This document shows positions 10,836-18,644 of a stretch of 64,000 nucleotides of DNA, piece by piece (within the stretch, counting starts at the first letter, position 1; every line of letters begins with the position of its first letter). The notes beneath the pieces are model-generated. The model was not told the DNA's origin. It made no database searches and saw only the letters and a list, made by a program, of their open reading frames with translations. Made by a program: the position numbers and the translations under genes. This DNA comes from Sphingopyxis panaciterrulae (GTDB taxonomy: Bacteria > Pseudomonadota > Alphaproteobacteria > Sphingomonadales > Sphingomonadaceae), in the NCBI RefSeq assembly GCF_014199295.1, contig NZ_JACIJH010000002.1:453001-517000 (forward strand), in the 5' to 3' direction.

Positions 10836-10861
10836 TTGCATCATTGACACGAAGAGTATAA
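10836..10861. promoter_or_regulatory. AT-rich dyad, copy 3, upstream of GntR gene
   Basis: TTGCA and TATAA are 21 bp apart, about 60 bp before the GntR-family start. If the regulator binds this series of sites, this copy would mediate autoregulation. The internal TTGACA and TATAAT are only 7 nt apart, so they are not a normal promoter pair. Confidence 0.4.
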
Positions 10862-10923
10862 TCTCCCCCGCAAGTCCCGAGAGGACGAATTTTGTAGAAC
10901 GGATTCAGGAAACTATCGCCCCC

Positions 10924-11847
10924 ATGCCCATCGCCGCGGCGCATAAGATCGAGGAAGGCGACGCGCCGCGGGCCAGCCGCCTGCAGGCGGATCTCGCGTC
11001 GCGCATCGTACGGATGCTCAAGGAACAGGGGGCCGGGCCGGGACATCATCTGGTCGAGCTCGACCTGTGCCGTCAATTCGACGTTTCGCGTACGCCGGTT
11101 CGCGGCGCGCTGCGCCTCCTGGCCGACCAGGGCGTCGTCGAATCGCGCGCCAATCGCGGCTATGTGCTGCGCGATACCATCAAGGCCCTTCCCGACCTCG
11201 ACCTTGCCAATCCCGAGGAGGAGGAGGACAAGCGGCTGTTCATCGCGATCGCCGAGGCGCGCAACTCGGGCGTGCTTCCCGACCAGTGCAGCCAGCAGGA
11301 AATCCTGCGCATCTTCGACACCAAGCTGCCGACCGCGCTGCGCGTCCTGCGCCAGCTTGCCGACCTGGGGCTCGTCGAGCGCAAGCCCGGCAACGGCTGG
11401 TCCTTCGCGCAGCTCATCAACTCGGCCGACGCGCGGACCGACAGCTACGCCTTTCGCAGCATCGTCGAGCCAGCCGGCCTGCTCGAACCGGGCTTCGAAC
11501 TCGATCTGGACTGGCTCGATCGCAGCCGCGACGAACATCTGGCCTTCCGCAAGCTGCGCTGGCGCGACACGATGGCGGTCGAGCTCTATGCGATCAACTC
11601 CGATTTCCACGAAGGACTCGCCCGCTGCTCGGGCAATCGCTATCTGCTCGACGCGGTGCAGCGCCAGAACCGTCTGCGCTCCTTCCTCAACATCCAGTGG
11701 GTCAACGGCGTGGAACGGGTCGAGGCCTCGATCGACGAGCATCTCGAAATCATGGACGCGCTGGCCGAAGGCAAGAATTTGCGCGCCCACGCGCTGATGA
11801 AGCTCCATCTCGATAGCGCGAGGGACGTCGAGCCCACGATTAGCTGA
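10924..11847 (+). CDS. GntR-family regulator with two winged-helix domains and an FCD-like effector domain
   Basis: DNA-binding regulator of 307 residues. The N-terminal GntR winged helix is at about 18-82 (LVELDLCRQFDVSRTPVRGA and LADQGVVESRANRGYVLRD). A second helix-turn-helix-like region at about 100-160 (QQEILRIFDTKLPTALRVL followed by LADLGLVERKPGNGWSF) precedes an FCD-type helical ligand domain (about 175-300; note NSDFHEGLARCSGNRYLL). Standard FadR/FCD proteins have only one winged helix. The ATG has only a weak upstream AGGA, so the start is uncertain by a few codons. It sits inside the island with candidate dyad operators on both sides, which makes it the best candidate for the local regulator. 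Its effector is unknown. Confidence 0.85.
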   Translation: MPIAAAHKIEEGDAPRASRLQADLASRIVRMLKEQGAGPGHHLVELDLCRQFDVSRTPVRGALRLLADQGVVESRANRGYVLRDTIKALPDLDLANPEEEEDKRLFIAIAEARNSGVLPDQCSQQEILRIFDTKLPTALRVLRQLADLGLVERKPGNGWSFAQLINSADARTDSYAFRSIVEPAGLLEPGFELDLDWLDRSRDEHLAFRKLRWRDTMAVELYAINSDFHEGLARCSGNRYLLDAVQRQNRLRSFLNIQWVNGVERVEASIDEHLEIMDALAEGKNLRAHALMKLHLDSARDVEPTIS

Positions 11848-11858
11848 TCATTTCGATC

Positions 11859-11884
11859 TTGCATTTTTAAACTTAACAATACAA
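11859..11884. promoter_or_regulatory. AT-rich dyad, copy 4, upstream of the proline module
   Basis: TTGCA (followed by TTTTT) and TACAA (in ACAATACAATC) are 21 bp apart, within 35-60 bp of the P5C reductase start. It is one of the cleanest copies of the island-wide dyad. Confidence 0.55.
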
Positions 11885-11918
11885 TCTCTCTCCAGGATAG
11901 CGGACGGAGGGACGAATT

Positions 11919-12728
11919 GTGGCCGATCGATCGATTTTGCTGTTCGGTGGCGGTCGCATGGGCCTCGCAATGGTGCGCGGCTGGGTAGCGGCCGGCTTCG
12001 ATCCCGCGGCGATCGCCATCGTCGAGCCCGCGCCGGGCGCGGCGCTTCTGTCCTTCGCGCAATCGTCGGGCTGCCGGCTCAATCCCCCGCTTGCGGCGCG
12101 CGAAGGGCAGGCCGTCGTCCTTGCGGTCAAGCCGCAGATGGCGGCCGATCTCGCGGCTCCCGTCGCGGCGCTGGCGCGCGCCGACACGCTCGTCCTGTCG
12201 ATCATGGCGGGCAAGACGCTGCGCGATCTCGGCCGTCTGTTCCCGGGCGTCGCCGCTTTCGTTCGCGCCGCTCCCAATCTGCCCGCTGCGGTGGGGCGCG
12301 GCATGACCGTCGCCCTTGCCGGTGCCGGCTGCTCCGCCGCGGATCGCGATTTCGCCGCGGACCTGCTCGCGGGCACCGGCGCGCTGCTGTGGTTCGAGGA
12401 CGAAGCGCTGATGGACGTCGCGACGGCGCTGTCGGGCTCGGGCCCGGGCTATATCTTCTATATCGCCGACTGTCTGACCCAGGCCGGCATCGCCGCAGGT
12501 CTTGCCGAACCCGTGGCCGAAACGCTCGCGCGCATGACGCTCGCGGGTGCGGGCGAGATGTTGCGCGTCAGCGACCGAAGCGCGGCCGATCTCCGCCGCG
12601 ACGTCACCTCGCCCGCCGGGACCACCGAGGCGGGACTGCGCGTGCTGATGGCCGACGGCGCGCTTCAGGCGCGTCTGACCGCGACCGTCGCCGCCGCGCT
12701 CGCCCGCTCGCGCGAACTGGCCGGCTGA
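11919..12728 (+). CDS. proC: Pyrroline-5-carboxylate reductase (ProC family)
   Basis: NAD(P)H-dependent reductase of 269 residues that turns delta1-pyrroline-5-carboxylate into proline. It has the N-terminal Rossmann motif LLFGGGRMGLAMVRGW, then LAVKPQ and SIMAGKTL, and the C-terminal ProC signatures ALSGSGPGYIFY and RRDVTSPAGTTEAGL. It starts with GTG, supported by GGAGGGA 6-9 nt upstream; there is no suitable ATG. It is probably a second, pathway-dedicated copy rather than the housekeeping ProC, because it heads an operon with an OCD-family reductase and a hydroxyproline dehydratase and has the island dyad upstream. Confidence 0.9.
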   Translation: MADRSILLFGGGRMGLAMVRGWVAAGFDPAAIAIVEPAPGAALLSFAQSSGCRLNPPLAAREGQAVVLAVKPQMAADLAAPVAALARADTLVLSIMAGKTLRDLGRLFPGVAAFVRAAPNLPAAVGRGMTVALAGAGCSAADRDFAADLLAGTGALLWFEDEALMDVATALSGSGPGYIFYIADCLTQAGIAAGLAEPVAETLARMTLAGAGEMLRVSDRSAADLRRDVTSPAGTTEAGLRVLMADGALQARLTATVAAALARSRELAG

Positions 12729-13696
12729 TGGCGGACCTGCCGCCGCCCCGGATGATCTCGGCCGAACAGGCCCGCGCGGCGCTTCCCTTCGCCGCGCTCG
12801 TCCCCGCGCTTCGCGAGGCGTTCGCGCGCGGCGCGACGGTGCCGCTGCGCCATCATCACGCCATCGCGCAGCCCGACGGGAGCGAGGCGACCCTGCTCCT
12901 GATGCCCGCATGGCAGGAGCAGGGCTATCTTGGCATCAAGGTGGCGACGATCCATCCGGGCAACGGCCGCCACGGCCTGCCCGGCGTGTTCGCGACATAC
13001 GTGCTGGCCGATGCCGCAACCGGCCGGCCGCTCGCGGTCGTCGACGGCAGCGAGCTGACGGCGCGGCGCACCGCCGCCGTTTCGGCGCTGGCCGCATCCT
13101 TCCTCGCGCGGCCCGATGCCCGCACCCTTCTCGTCGTGGGAGCGGGGCGCGTCGCGTGCCTGCTTCCCGCGGCCTTTGCGGCGGTGCGGCCGATCGCGCG
13201 CGTGGCGGTCTGGAGCCGGCACGCCGACAAGGCGGCCGCGCTTGCCGACGGACTGCGCGGACAGGGGTTCGACGCAAGGCCCGCGCCGTCGCTCAGGGCT
13301 GCGGCGGAAACGGCGGATATCGTCAGTTGCGCGACCCTCGCCACCGAGCCGTTGATCGAAGGCGCGTGGCTCGGGCCCGGTACCCACCTCGATCTGGTCG
13401 GCAGCTTCACGCCCGCGATGCGTGAGACCGACGACGCCTGCGTCGGGCGCGGGCGCATTTACGTCGATACCATGGCGGCGCTGGAGGAATCGGGCGACCT
13501 CGCTGGTCCGCTCGCCCGCGGCGTGATCCGCAGGGACGCGATCGCCGGAACGCTCGACGACCTGTGCTCACGCGCCGTCGAAGGGCGCCGAAATGCCGAC
13601 GAGATAACGCTGTTCAAGGCGGTCGGCACCGCGCTCGCGGATCTCGGCGCGGCGGCGCTCGCCTATCGGGCGGCCTGCGAACCGGAAGGAGATTGA
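12728..13696 (+). CDS. OCD/mu-crystallin-family reductase, probably delta1-pyrroline-2-carboxylate reductase
   Basis: Protein of 322 residues from the ornithine cyclodeaminase/mu-crystallin fold. It has the N-terminal substrate region (LRHHHAIAQPDG, GIKVATIHPGN) and a Rossmann domain with VVGAGRVACLLPAAF. In this family, proteins next to trans-3-hydroxyproline dehydratase reduce delta1-pyrroline-2-carboxylate to L-proline. That assignment fits here because the next gene is such a dehydratase. The usual GxGxQ coenzyme motif reads GAGRVA, a deviation. The ATG overlaps the proC stop (TGATG). Other imine reductions, for example N-methylamino acid metabolism, cannot be excluded. It is clearly diverged from the second OCD-family gene at 21.3-22.3 kb. 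Confidence 0.78.
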   Translation: MADLPPPRMISAEQARAALPFAALVPALREAFARGATVPLRHHHAIAQPDGSEATLLLMPAWQEQGYLGIKVATIHPGNGRHGLPGVFATYVLADAATGRPLAVVDGSELTARRTAAVSALAASFLARPDARTLLVVGAGRVACLLPAAFAAVRPIARVAVWSRHADKAAALADGLRGQGFDARPAPSLRAAAETADIVSCATLATEPLIEGAWLGPGTHLDLVGSFTPAMRETDDACVGRGRIYVDTMAALEESGDLAGPLARGVIRRDAIAGTLDDLCSRAVEGRRNADEITLFKAVGTALADLGAAALAYRAACEPEGD

Positions 13697-13700
13697 TCGG

Positions 13701-14753
13701 ATGCCATCGACAGAAGAGCCGCTACGGCTGTGCGTGGTGGACATGCACACAGCCGGCGAACCCGTCCGCATCATCGAACAGGGCTATCCCGAACTGACCG
13801 GCGCCACCATCCTTGCGCGCCGCCGCGATGCGCGCGACCGTTTCGATCATCTGCGCCGCATGACGATGCTCGAACCGCGCGGCCATGCCGGCATGTACGG
13901 CGTCATCCCGACCGCGCCCAGCCTGCCCGGCGCCGACCTCGCCGTGCTGTTCACGCACCAGGAGGGCTACAGCACCATGTGCGGCCATGCGACGATCGCC
14001 CTCGGGCGCTGGGCGGTCGACAGCGGCCGGGTCGCGATGGCGGACGGCCGGGCGGCCTTCGGGCTCGAGACGCCGTGCGGCCTCGTAGCGGTCGAGGTCG
14101 ACCGGGACGGGGGCGACGCGCCGCTGGTCTCCTTCGTCAGCGTCCCTTCCTTCGCCAGCCATCTCGACCGGCGCATCGAGGTGCCCGGCTGGGGCGAGGT
14201 CGCCTATGACATCGCGTTCGGCGGCGCCTATTACGCCATCCTGCCCGCCTCGCGGCTCGGCCTGTCGCTGATGGACACTCCGGTCGCGCGGCTCGTCGAG
14301 GCGGGGGTGGCGATCACCGACGCGGTTCGCGCCGCCGTGCCGATCGCGCACCCGGCCGAACCCGATCTCGGCTTCCTCTATGGCACGATCCTCACCGACG
14401 ATGTCGCGCTCGGCGCCGGCGATGGCCGCGCGAGCTATAACCTCTGCATTTTCGCCGAGGGGCAGATCGACCGCTCGCCGACGGGCAGCGGCGTGACCGC
14501 CCGCTTCGCGCTCGCCGCCGCGCGGGGGGAGATCGGACCGGGCGATTCCTGCGAGATACGCGGCGTGTCGGGCGAAGGCTTCGTCGGAACGCTGTGGGCG
14601 GCCGAGGGGGAGGGCGGCCAGCGCGTATCGCGGGTCAAGGTTGCGGGCCGCGCCTATTATGCGGGCCGCACCGAATTCGTCGCCGAGCCGGAAGACCCGT
14701 TCGGCCACGGTTTCGAGCTGCCCGCGCGCTTTCGCGACCTTCCGGCGCGCTAG
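13701..14753 (+). CDS. Trans-3-hydroxy-L-proline dehydratase (proline racemase family)
   Basis: Cytoplasmic enzyme of 350 residues in the proline racemase fold. Racemases and 4-hydroxyproline epimerases use two catalytic cysteines, in MCGHxT and SPCGTG. Here the first is kept (MCGHAT, Cys94) but the second motif reads DRSPTGSGVTAR, with Thr261. From family knowledge, the Cys/Thr pair marks trans-3-hydroxy-L-proline dehydratases, which eliminate water to give delta1-pyrroline-2-carboxylate. The upstream OCD-family gene, 4 nt away, would reduce that product to proline. AAGGAGA before the ATG is a good ribosome site. Its stop forms one arm of a small palindrome shared with the convergent serine hydrolase stop. 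Confidence 0.87.
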   Translation: MPSTEEPLRLCVVDMHTAGEPVRIIEQGYPELTGATILARRRDARDRFDHLRRMTMLEPRGHAGMYGVIPTAPSLPGADLAVLFTHQEGYSTMCGHATIALGRWAVDSGRVAMADGRAAFGLETPCGLVAVEVDRDGGDAPLVSFVSVPSFASHLDRRIEVPGWGEVAYDIAFGGAYYAILPASRLGLSLMDTPVARLVEAGVAITDAVRAAVPIAHPAEPDLGFLYGTILTDDVALGAGDGRASYNLCIFAEGQIDRSPTGSGVTARFALAAARGEIGPGDSCEIRGVSGEGFVGTLWAAEGEGGQRVSRVKVAGRAYYAGRTEFVAEPEDPFGHGFELPARFRDLPAR

Positions 14754-14763
14754 GGTCCTGACC

Positions 14764-16248
14764 CTAGGCGCGGACCGCGGTGAGCAGCGGCCAGGCGCGG
14801 TCGCCCGAATTGATGTTGACGAAGCGCTCGATCGCCAACTCGCCGCGCGCATAGCGGAAGCGGAACGTATCGCGGAACGCCGATTCGACGAAGTGCAGCA
14901 CCAGCTCATATTCGTTCGCGGCGATCCAGCGGCCGCCCGCCACCGTCGGCGCGTCCTTCAGCCGATATCCGTGATGTAGCGATGCGCCGCGCAGGTCGGT
15001 CGTGGTTTCGACCCAGCGCTCGTGCCCCGCGACGACGCCATGCTCGCTCTCGGCATCGGTTAGCGACAGCCGCATCGTGTCGCCGCGGAATTCCAGCCGG
15101 ACGGCGGATATCCCCAGCATATTGTCGTGCACCGACCAGTCGCCGGCCAGCGCCGCCGCGTCGCCGGCGACAAGCGAGGGCAGGGGCGGCGTTGCCGGCC
15201 AGCCGGCCAGGCGGCCGGCCAGCGCCGCGTCCGCCGCTGCGCTGCCCCCGCCAGCGAAGGCGGCGGGAAAATGCTTGCGCAGATGCGGAAGCAGCACGCG
15301 GCTTTCGTCCATCGCGCTGTTGAGCGCGATCACCGCATCGGCTTCGGGAAACACGACGACCATCTGCACGAATACGCCGAGCGCCGCATAGTAGCCGTCC
15401 CCGACCACCCAGTGATAGCCATAGTCGGGAACGCCGTGCGCGCGCGTCGCCGCCTCGACCCACGCGCGCGGCAGAATCTGCCGGTCCTGCCAGACGCCCT
15501 TCTGGGCGTGCAGGATGCCCAGCTTCAGCGCGTCCGCGGTGCGCATGCTGATGCCGTTTCCGCCCGGATTGACCCCGTCCGGGCCGATATCCCACCGCAC
15601 CTCGGCCATGCCGAGCGGCTCGAACAGGCGCGGGGTCAGATAGGCCTCGATCGTTTCCCCCGTGATCCGGGTGACGATGGCGGAGAGCATATAGCTCGCC
15701 GCGCTCGAATAGACATGGCGGGTGCCGGGTTCATAGACGACCGGAATGCGAAAGAATTCGCGGACCCAACTCGTCTCGATGCTGCGCCAGATCGACCCCG
15801 ACACTTCGCTGGCGTGGCCCGACCGCATCGTCAGCAGATCCTCGACCGTCATGCGCGCCTGGCGCGTGTCGGGGGCGATCTCGGCCTCGGGAAAGAAGCT
15901 TGCGACCCGATCGGAGAGCGCCAGCCGTCCCTCGTCGATCAGCAGCCCGATCGCGCAGGCGGTGAAGCTCTTCGTCATCGAATGCGTCATGCGCAGCCGG
16001 TCGGCGCCATAGGGCCAGCGCCACGCTTCGGCGACGACGGCACCGCCGCGCCAGATCATCAGGTCGTGCAGTTCGAGCCCCGCCGCTTCGACGTCGTCGA
16101 TGAAGGCCAGGATTTGGGCGGCATCGACACCGGCGGCCGACGGCGCGCTGCGGGCGAGCCCATCGTCTTCGACGGGCGAGGGGGCGGATATCGATCCGGA
16201 CACGGCAAATCCCTGTTCAACGGGTCGGTCATTGTCGACCCCAATCAT
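14764..16248 (-). CDS. Serine hydrolase, class C beta-lactamase/esterase fold
   Basis: Protein of about 494 residues with the penicillin-binding-protein-like serine hydrolase fold. The nucleophile motif is SMTK (THSMTKSFTAC), the tyrosine motif is YSS (HVYSSAASYML), and a YGYHW segment stands where the KTG/HxG strand is expected. The N-terminal half is the hydrolase domain. The last 150 residues form a beta-rich extension (LAGDWSVHDNMLGISAVRLEF onward) seen in some esterase or D-aminopeptidase relatives. No signal peptide is visible, so it is probably cytoplasmic. The start is uncertain: a GTG at 16203 has the better-placed AGGGA. It converges on the hydroxyproline operon and is divergent from the PepSY gene, sharing that AT-rich gap. 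I infer amide or ester cleavage of an intermediate; substrate unknown. Confidence 0.82.
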   Translation of the reverse strand: MIGVDNDRPVEQGFAVSGSISAPSPVEDDGLARSAPSAAGVDAAQILAFIDDVEAAGLELHDLMIWRGGAVVAEAWRWPYGADRLRMTHSMTKSFTACAIGLLIDEGRLALSDRVASFFPEAEIAPDTRQARMTVEDLLTMRSGHASEVSGSIWRSIETSWVREFFRIPVVYEPGTRHVYSSAASYMLSAIVTRITGETIEAYLTPRLFEPLGMAEVRWDIGPDGVNPGGNGISMRTADALKLGILHAQKGVWQDRQILPRAWVEAATRAHGVPDYGYHWVVGDGYYAALGVFVQMVVVFPEADAVIALNSAMDESRVLLPHLRKHFPAAFAGGGSAAADAALAGRLAGWPATPPLPSLVAGDAAALAGDWSVHDNMLGISAVRLEFRGDTMRLSLTDAESEHGVVAGHERWVETTTDLRGASLHHGYRLKDAPTVAGGRWIAANEYELVLHFVESAFRDTFRFRYARGELAIERFVNINSGDRAWPLLTAVRA

Positions 16249-16288
16249 GGGGTTCGCCTAGGCTCGCGGTATCGCGCCGTCAATGTTT

Positions 16289-16314
16289 TTGTATTACTGT
16301 TGCGAAAAATTCAA
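16289..16314. promoter_or_regulatory. AT-rich dyad, copy 5, between divergent serine hydrolase and PepSY genes
   Basis: TTGTA and TTCAA are 21 bp apart in an otherwise GC-rich gap. The right half-site deviates at one base from TRCAA. The position could serve both divergent genes. Confidence 0.35.
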
Positions 16315-16390
16315 AATTGCTCTAGGGCGCAACCGGAACGGCCGATGGAGCCGGAAAGCATGAACCGATGGATGCAAAGGGCGGGCGGAT

Positions 16391-17500
16391 ATGAAGAACA
16401 GGCAGGCGTTGCTAACGATCCATCGCTGGCTGGGTCTCGCGCTCGCGCTGCTGCTCGTCGTCCAGGGCGGCACCGGGATCGCCATGGTGTTCCGCGACGA
16501 GATCGAGCCGGTCCTTCATTCCGAACTTCGCGTCGCGCCCGGGCCCGTGCGGCTTTCGATGCAGCGCCTGTTCGACACGGTCGAGGCGGCGCATCCCGAG
16601 GCGTCGATCGCGCGCGCCGAAATTCCGCAATCCGCCGATCAGGCGGTGCTGTTCAAGCTCAAGCGGCGCGCCGACAAGGCGCCGATCCTCACCGCGATCG
16701 ACCCCTATCGCGGCCGTATCGTCCGCGACGGCGGCCTGTCCACCTGGCCGGTGGAATGGCTGTTCGTGGTCCACGAACAATTGCTGTCCGGGCCGGTCGG
16801 CGAATATGTGATCGGCTTCGAGGGGATCGTCTTGTTCATCATGTCGGCGACCGGCCTGTGGTTCTGGTGGCCCGGTCGAAAGCGCTTCAAGAGCGGATTC
16901 CGGGTAATGTGGCGCGGCAGCACCGACATCCGGTGGCGGACGCTGCATCGGGTGGTCGGCGCGGTCGCCGGCCCGGTCCTGCTCGTCACCGCGCTCACCG
17001 GAATCCTGATGGTGTGGAAGGAACCGCTGCGCGGCCTGGTCGGCGCTGAGGGCAAGCCCACGCCGGCGGTGGCCGAACAGGCGGGGCGGCCGCTCGCCCC
17101 GCTCGATGATCTCGTCGCGCGCGCGCGCGCCGATTTCGGAGGAACGCCGCTGCGCCAGATCCGCTTTTCGAGCGGCGGCCGCGTGGTCGCCGTCTATCTC
17201 GACAGCAACCGCAGCATCCGCCCCGACGGAACCGCCCAATATTATTTCAACGGCTATGACGGCGCCTTGCTCGCGACTTATATCGCCGGTGAGCAGTCGA
17301 CGCCGAGCGAACTGATCGACTGGATCTACACCGTTCATACCGGCCTCTGGGGCGGCTGGTTCGGCCGGTCGTTGCTGCTGGCGGGCGGGATCACGCTCCT
17401 CGGGCTGGGGCTGACCGGCCCATGGCTCTGGTATTCGCGGCGTTCGCGGCGGAAACCATCGCGCGCAAGGTCAAAGCCGGCGCACGACATGCTGTCGTGA
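16391..17500 (+). CDS. PepSY-associated transmembrane protein (possible iron-uptake-linked reductase)
   Basis: Inner-membrane protein of 369 residues with four hydrophobic helices: LGLALALLLVVQGGTGIAM near the N-terminus, YVIGFEGIVLFIMSATGLWF, VVGAVAGPVLLVTALTGILM, and LLLAGGITLLGLGLTGPWLWY near the C-terminus. PepSY-like periplasmic segments lie between them. Conserved His residues in the helices (for example HRWLGL and HRVVGA) resemble the heme-binding PepSY_TM family found next to TonB receptors. Some members are thought to be ferric-siderophore reductases. It is followed 88 nt downstream by four metabolic genes and may lead their transcript. The role in this pathway is inferred. Confidence 0.8.
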   Translation: MKNRQALLTIHRWLGLALALLLVVQGGTGIAMVFRDEIEPVLHSELRVAPGPVRLSMQRLFDTVEAAHPEASIARAEIPQSADQAVLFKLKRRADKAPILTAIDPYRGRIVRDGGLSTWPVEWLFVVHEQLLSGPVGEYVIGFEGIVLFIMSATGLWFWWPGRKRFKSGFRVMWRGSTDIRWRTLHRVVGAVAGPVLLVTALTGILMVWKEPLRGLVGAEGKPTPAVAEQAGRPLAPLDDLVARARADFGGTPLRQIRFSSGGRVVAVYLDSNRSIRPDGTAQYYFNGYDGALLATYIAGEQSTPSELIDWIYTVHTGLWGGWFGRSLLLAGGITLLGLGLTGPWLWYSRRSRRKPSRARSKPAHDMLS

Positions 17501-17588
17501 ATGAATTTCGCCGGATGATAATGCAACGCCGGCATACCGGCGCCGCAAATGGGATGGCGCGAAGCAAGATGAGGAACGGACGGAACAA

Positions 17589-18644
17589 ATGGCCGCTGAC
17601 ATGATCGATATTCTGGTTCTTCCCGGTGACGGCATCGGTCCCGAGATCACCGCGGCGACGCTCGCCGTGCTCCGCGCCGCGGCGGGCGAGCGCCTGGCGT
17701 TCACCGAAATGGCGATCGGGGAGGCGAGCCTGGCGGCGGAGGGATCGACGCTGCCCGACGCCGTGATGACGGCGATCCCCCGCGCCGACGGTGTCGTCCT
17801 CGGCCCCGTCTCGCACTACAGCTATCCCGCGGGTCAGCCCAATCCCTCGGCGGCGCTGCGCACCGGGTTCAACCTCTATGCCAATGTCCGGCCGTGCCGG
17901 TCGCGCCCGGGGCTCAGCCTGCTGCGCGATCCGATGGATCTCGTCATCGTGCGCGAGAATACCGAGGGTTTCTACGCCGACCGCAGCATGTACATGGGCC
18001 CCGGCGAGTTCATGCCCGACCCCGACAGCGCCTTTGCGATCCGCAAGATCACCGCGCCCGCAGTGCGCCGCGTCGCGCGCTCCGCCTGCGAGATCGCGAT
18101 GACGCGCCGCAAGCGGCTGACCGCGGTGCACAAGGCGAATGTGCTCAAGCTGACCGACGGCCTCTTCCTGCGCGAGGTGCGCGCGGTGGCGGCCGACTAT
18201 CCTGAGATCGAACTCGACGAGGTAATCGTCGATGCCGCCGCGGCGCTGCTGATCCGCGACCCCGGCCGCTTCGACGTCATGGTCACGACCAACATGTTCG
18301 GCGACATATTGTCCGACGAGGCATCGGAACTCAGCGGCAGCCTCGGCCTCGGCGGTTCGATCAACGCCGGCGACGATATCTGCGTCGCGCAGGCACAGCA
18401 CGGCTCGGCGCCCGACATCGCGGGGCAGGGCATCGCCAATCCGACCTCGCTGATCCTCTCGGCGGCGATGCTGCTCGACTGGCTCGGGCGGCGCCGCGCC
18501 GATGCGGCGCTCCGCGAGGCCGCGGCCCGGATCGAAGCGGCGGTGGAAGCCATCCTCGGCGACCCGGCGCAGCGTACGCGCGATGTCGGCGGGCCGCTCG
18601 GGACGACCGACTTCGCCGTCGCGGTCGTGGGCGAACTCGCATGA
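17589..18644 (+). CDS. Isocitrate/homoisocitrate/isopropylmalate-type beta-decarboxylating dehydrogenase
   Basis: NAD(P)-dependent dehydrogenase of 351 residues that should oxidise and decarboxylate a 3-substituted malate. Family motifs are VLPGDGIGPEI (10-20), LYANVRP, RENTEGFYADR, KANVLKLTDGLF, and the metal-binding MFGDILSDEASELSGSLG. The RENTEG form points to an isocitrate-, homoisocitrate- or tartrate-type substrate, not 3-isopropylmalate. With the aconitase-like enzyme at the left edge it could form an isomerase-dehydrogenase pair for a citrate analogue. The stop overlaps the aldehyde dehydrogenase start. A second ATG at 17601 is possible. Confidence 0.87.
   Translation: MAADMIDILVLPGDGIGPEITAATLAVLRAAAGERLAFTEMAIGEASLAAEGSTLPDAVMTAIPRADGVVLGPVSHYSYPAGQPNPSAALRTGFNLYANVRPCRSRPGLSLLRDPMDLVIVRENTEGFYADRSMYMGPGEFMPDPDSAFAIRKITAPAVRRVARSACEIAMTRRKRLTAVHKANVLKLTDGLFLREVRAVAADYPEIELDEVIVDAAAALLIRDPGRFDVMVTTNMFGDILSDEASELSGSLGLGGSINAGDDICVAQAQHGSAPDIAGQGIANPTSLILSAAMLLDWLGRRRADAALREAAARIEAAVEAILGDPAQRTRDVGGPLGTTDFAVAVVGELA

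Noticed and set aside
10844..10862. TTGACA and TATAAT as a sigma-70 promoter before the GntR gene
   Set aside because: The hexamers are only 7 nt apart, far from the 16-18 nt needed; the sequence fits the AT-rich dyad better.
13701..14753. Annotation as proline racemase or 4-hydroxyproline epimerase
   Set aside because: The second catalytic cysteine is replaced by threonine (SPTGSG), which marks the dehydratase subgroup.
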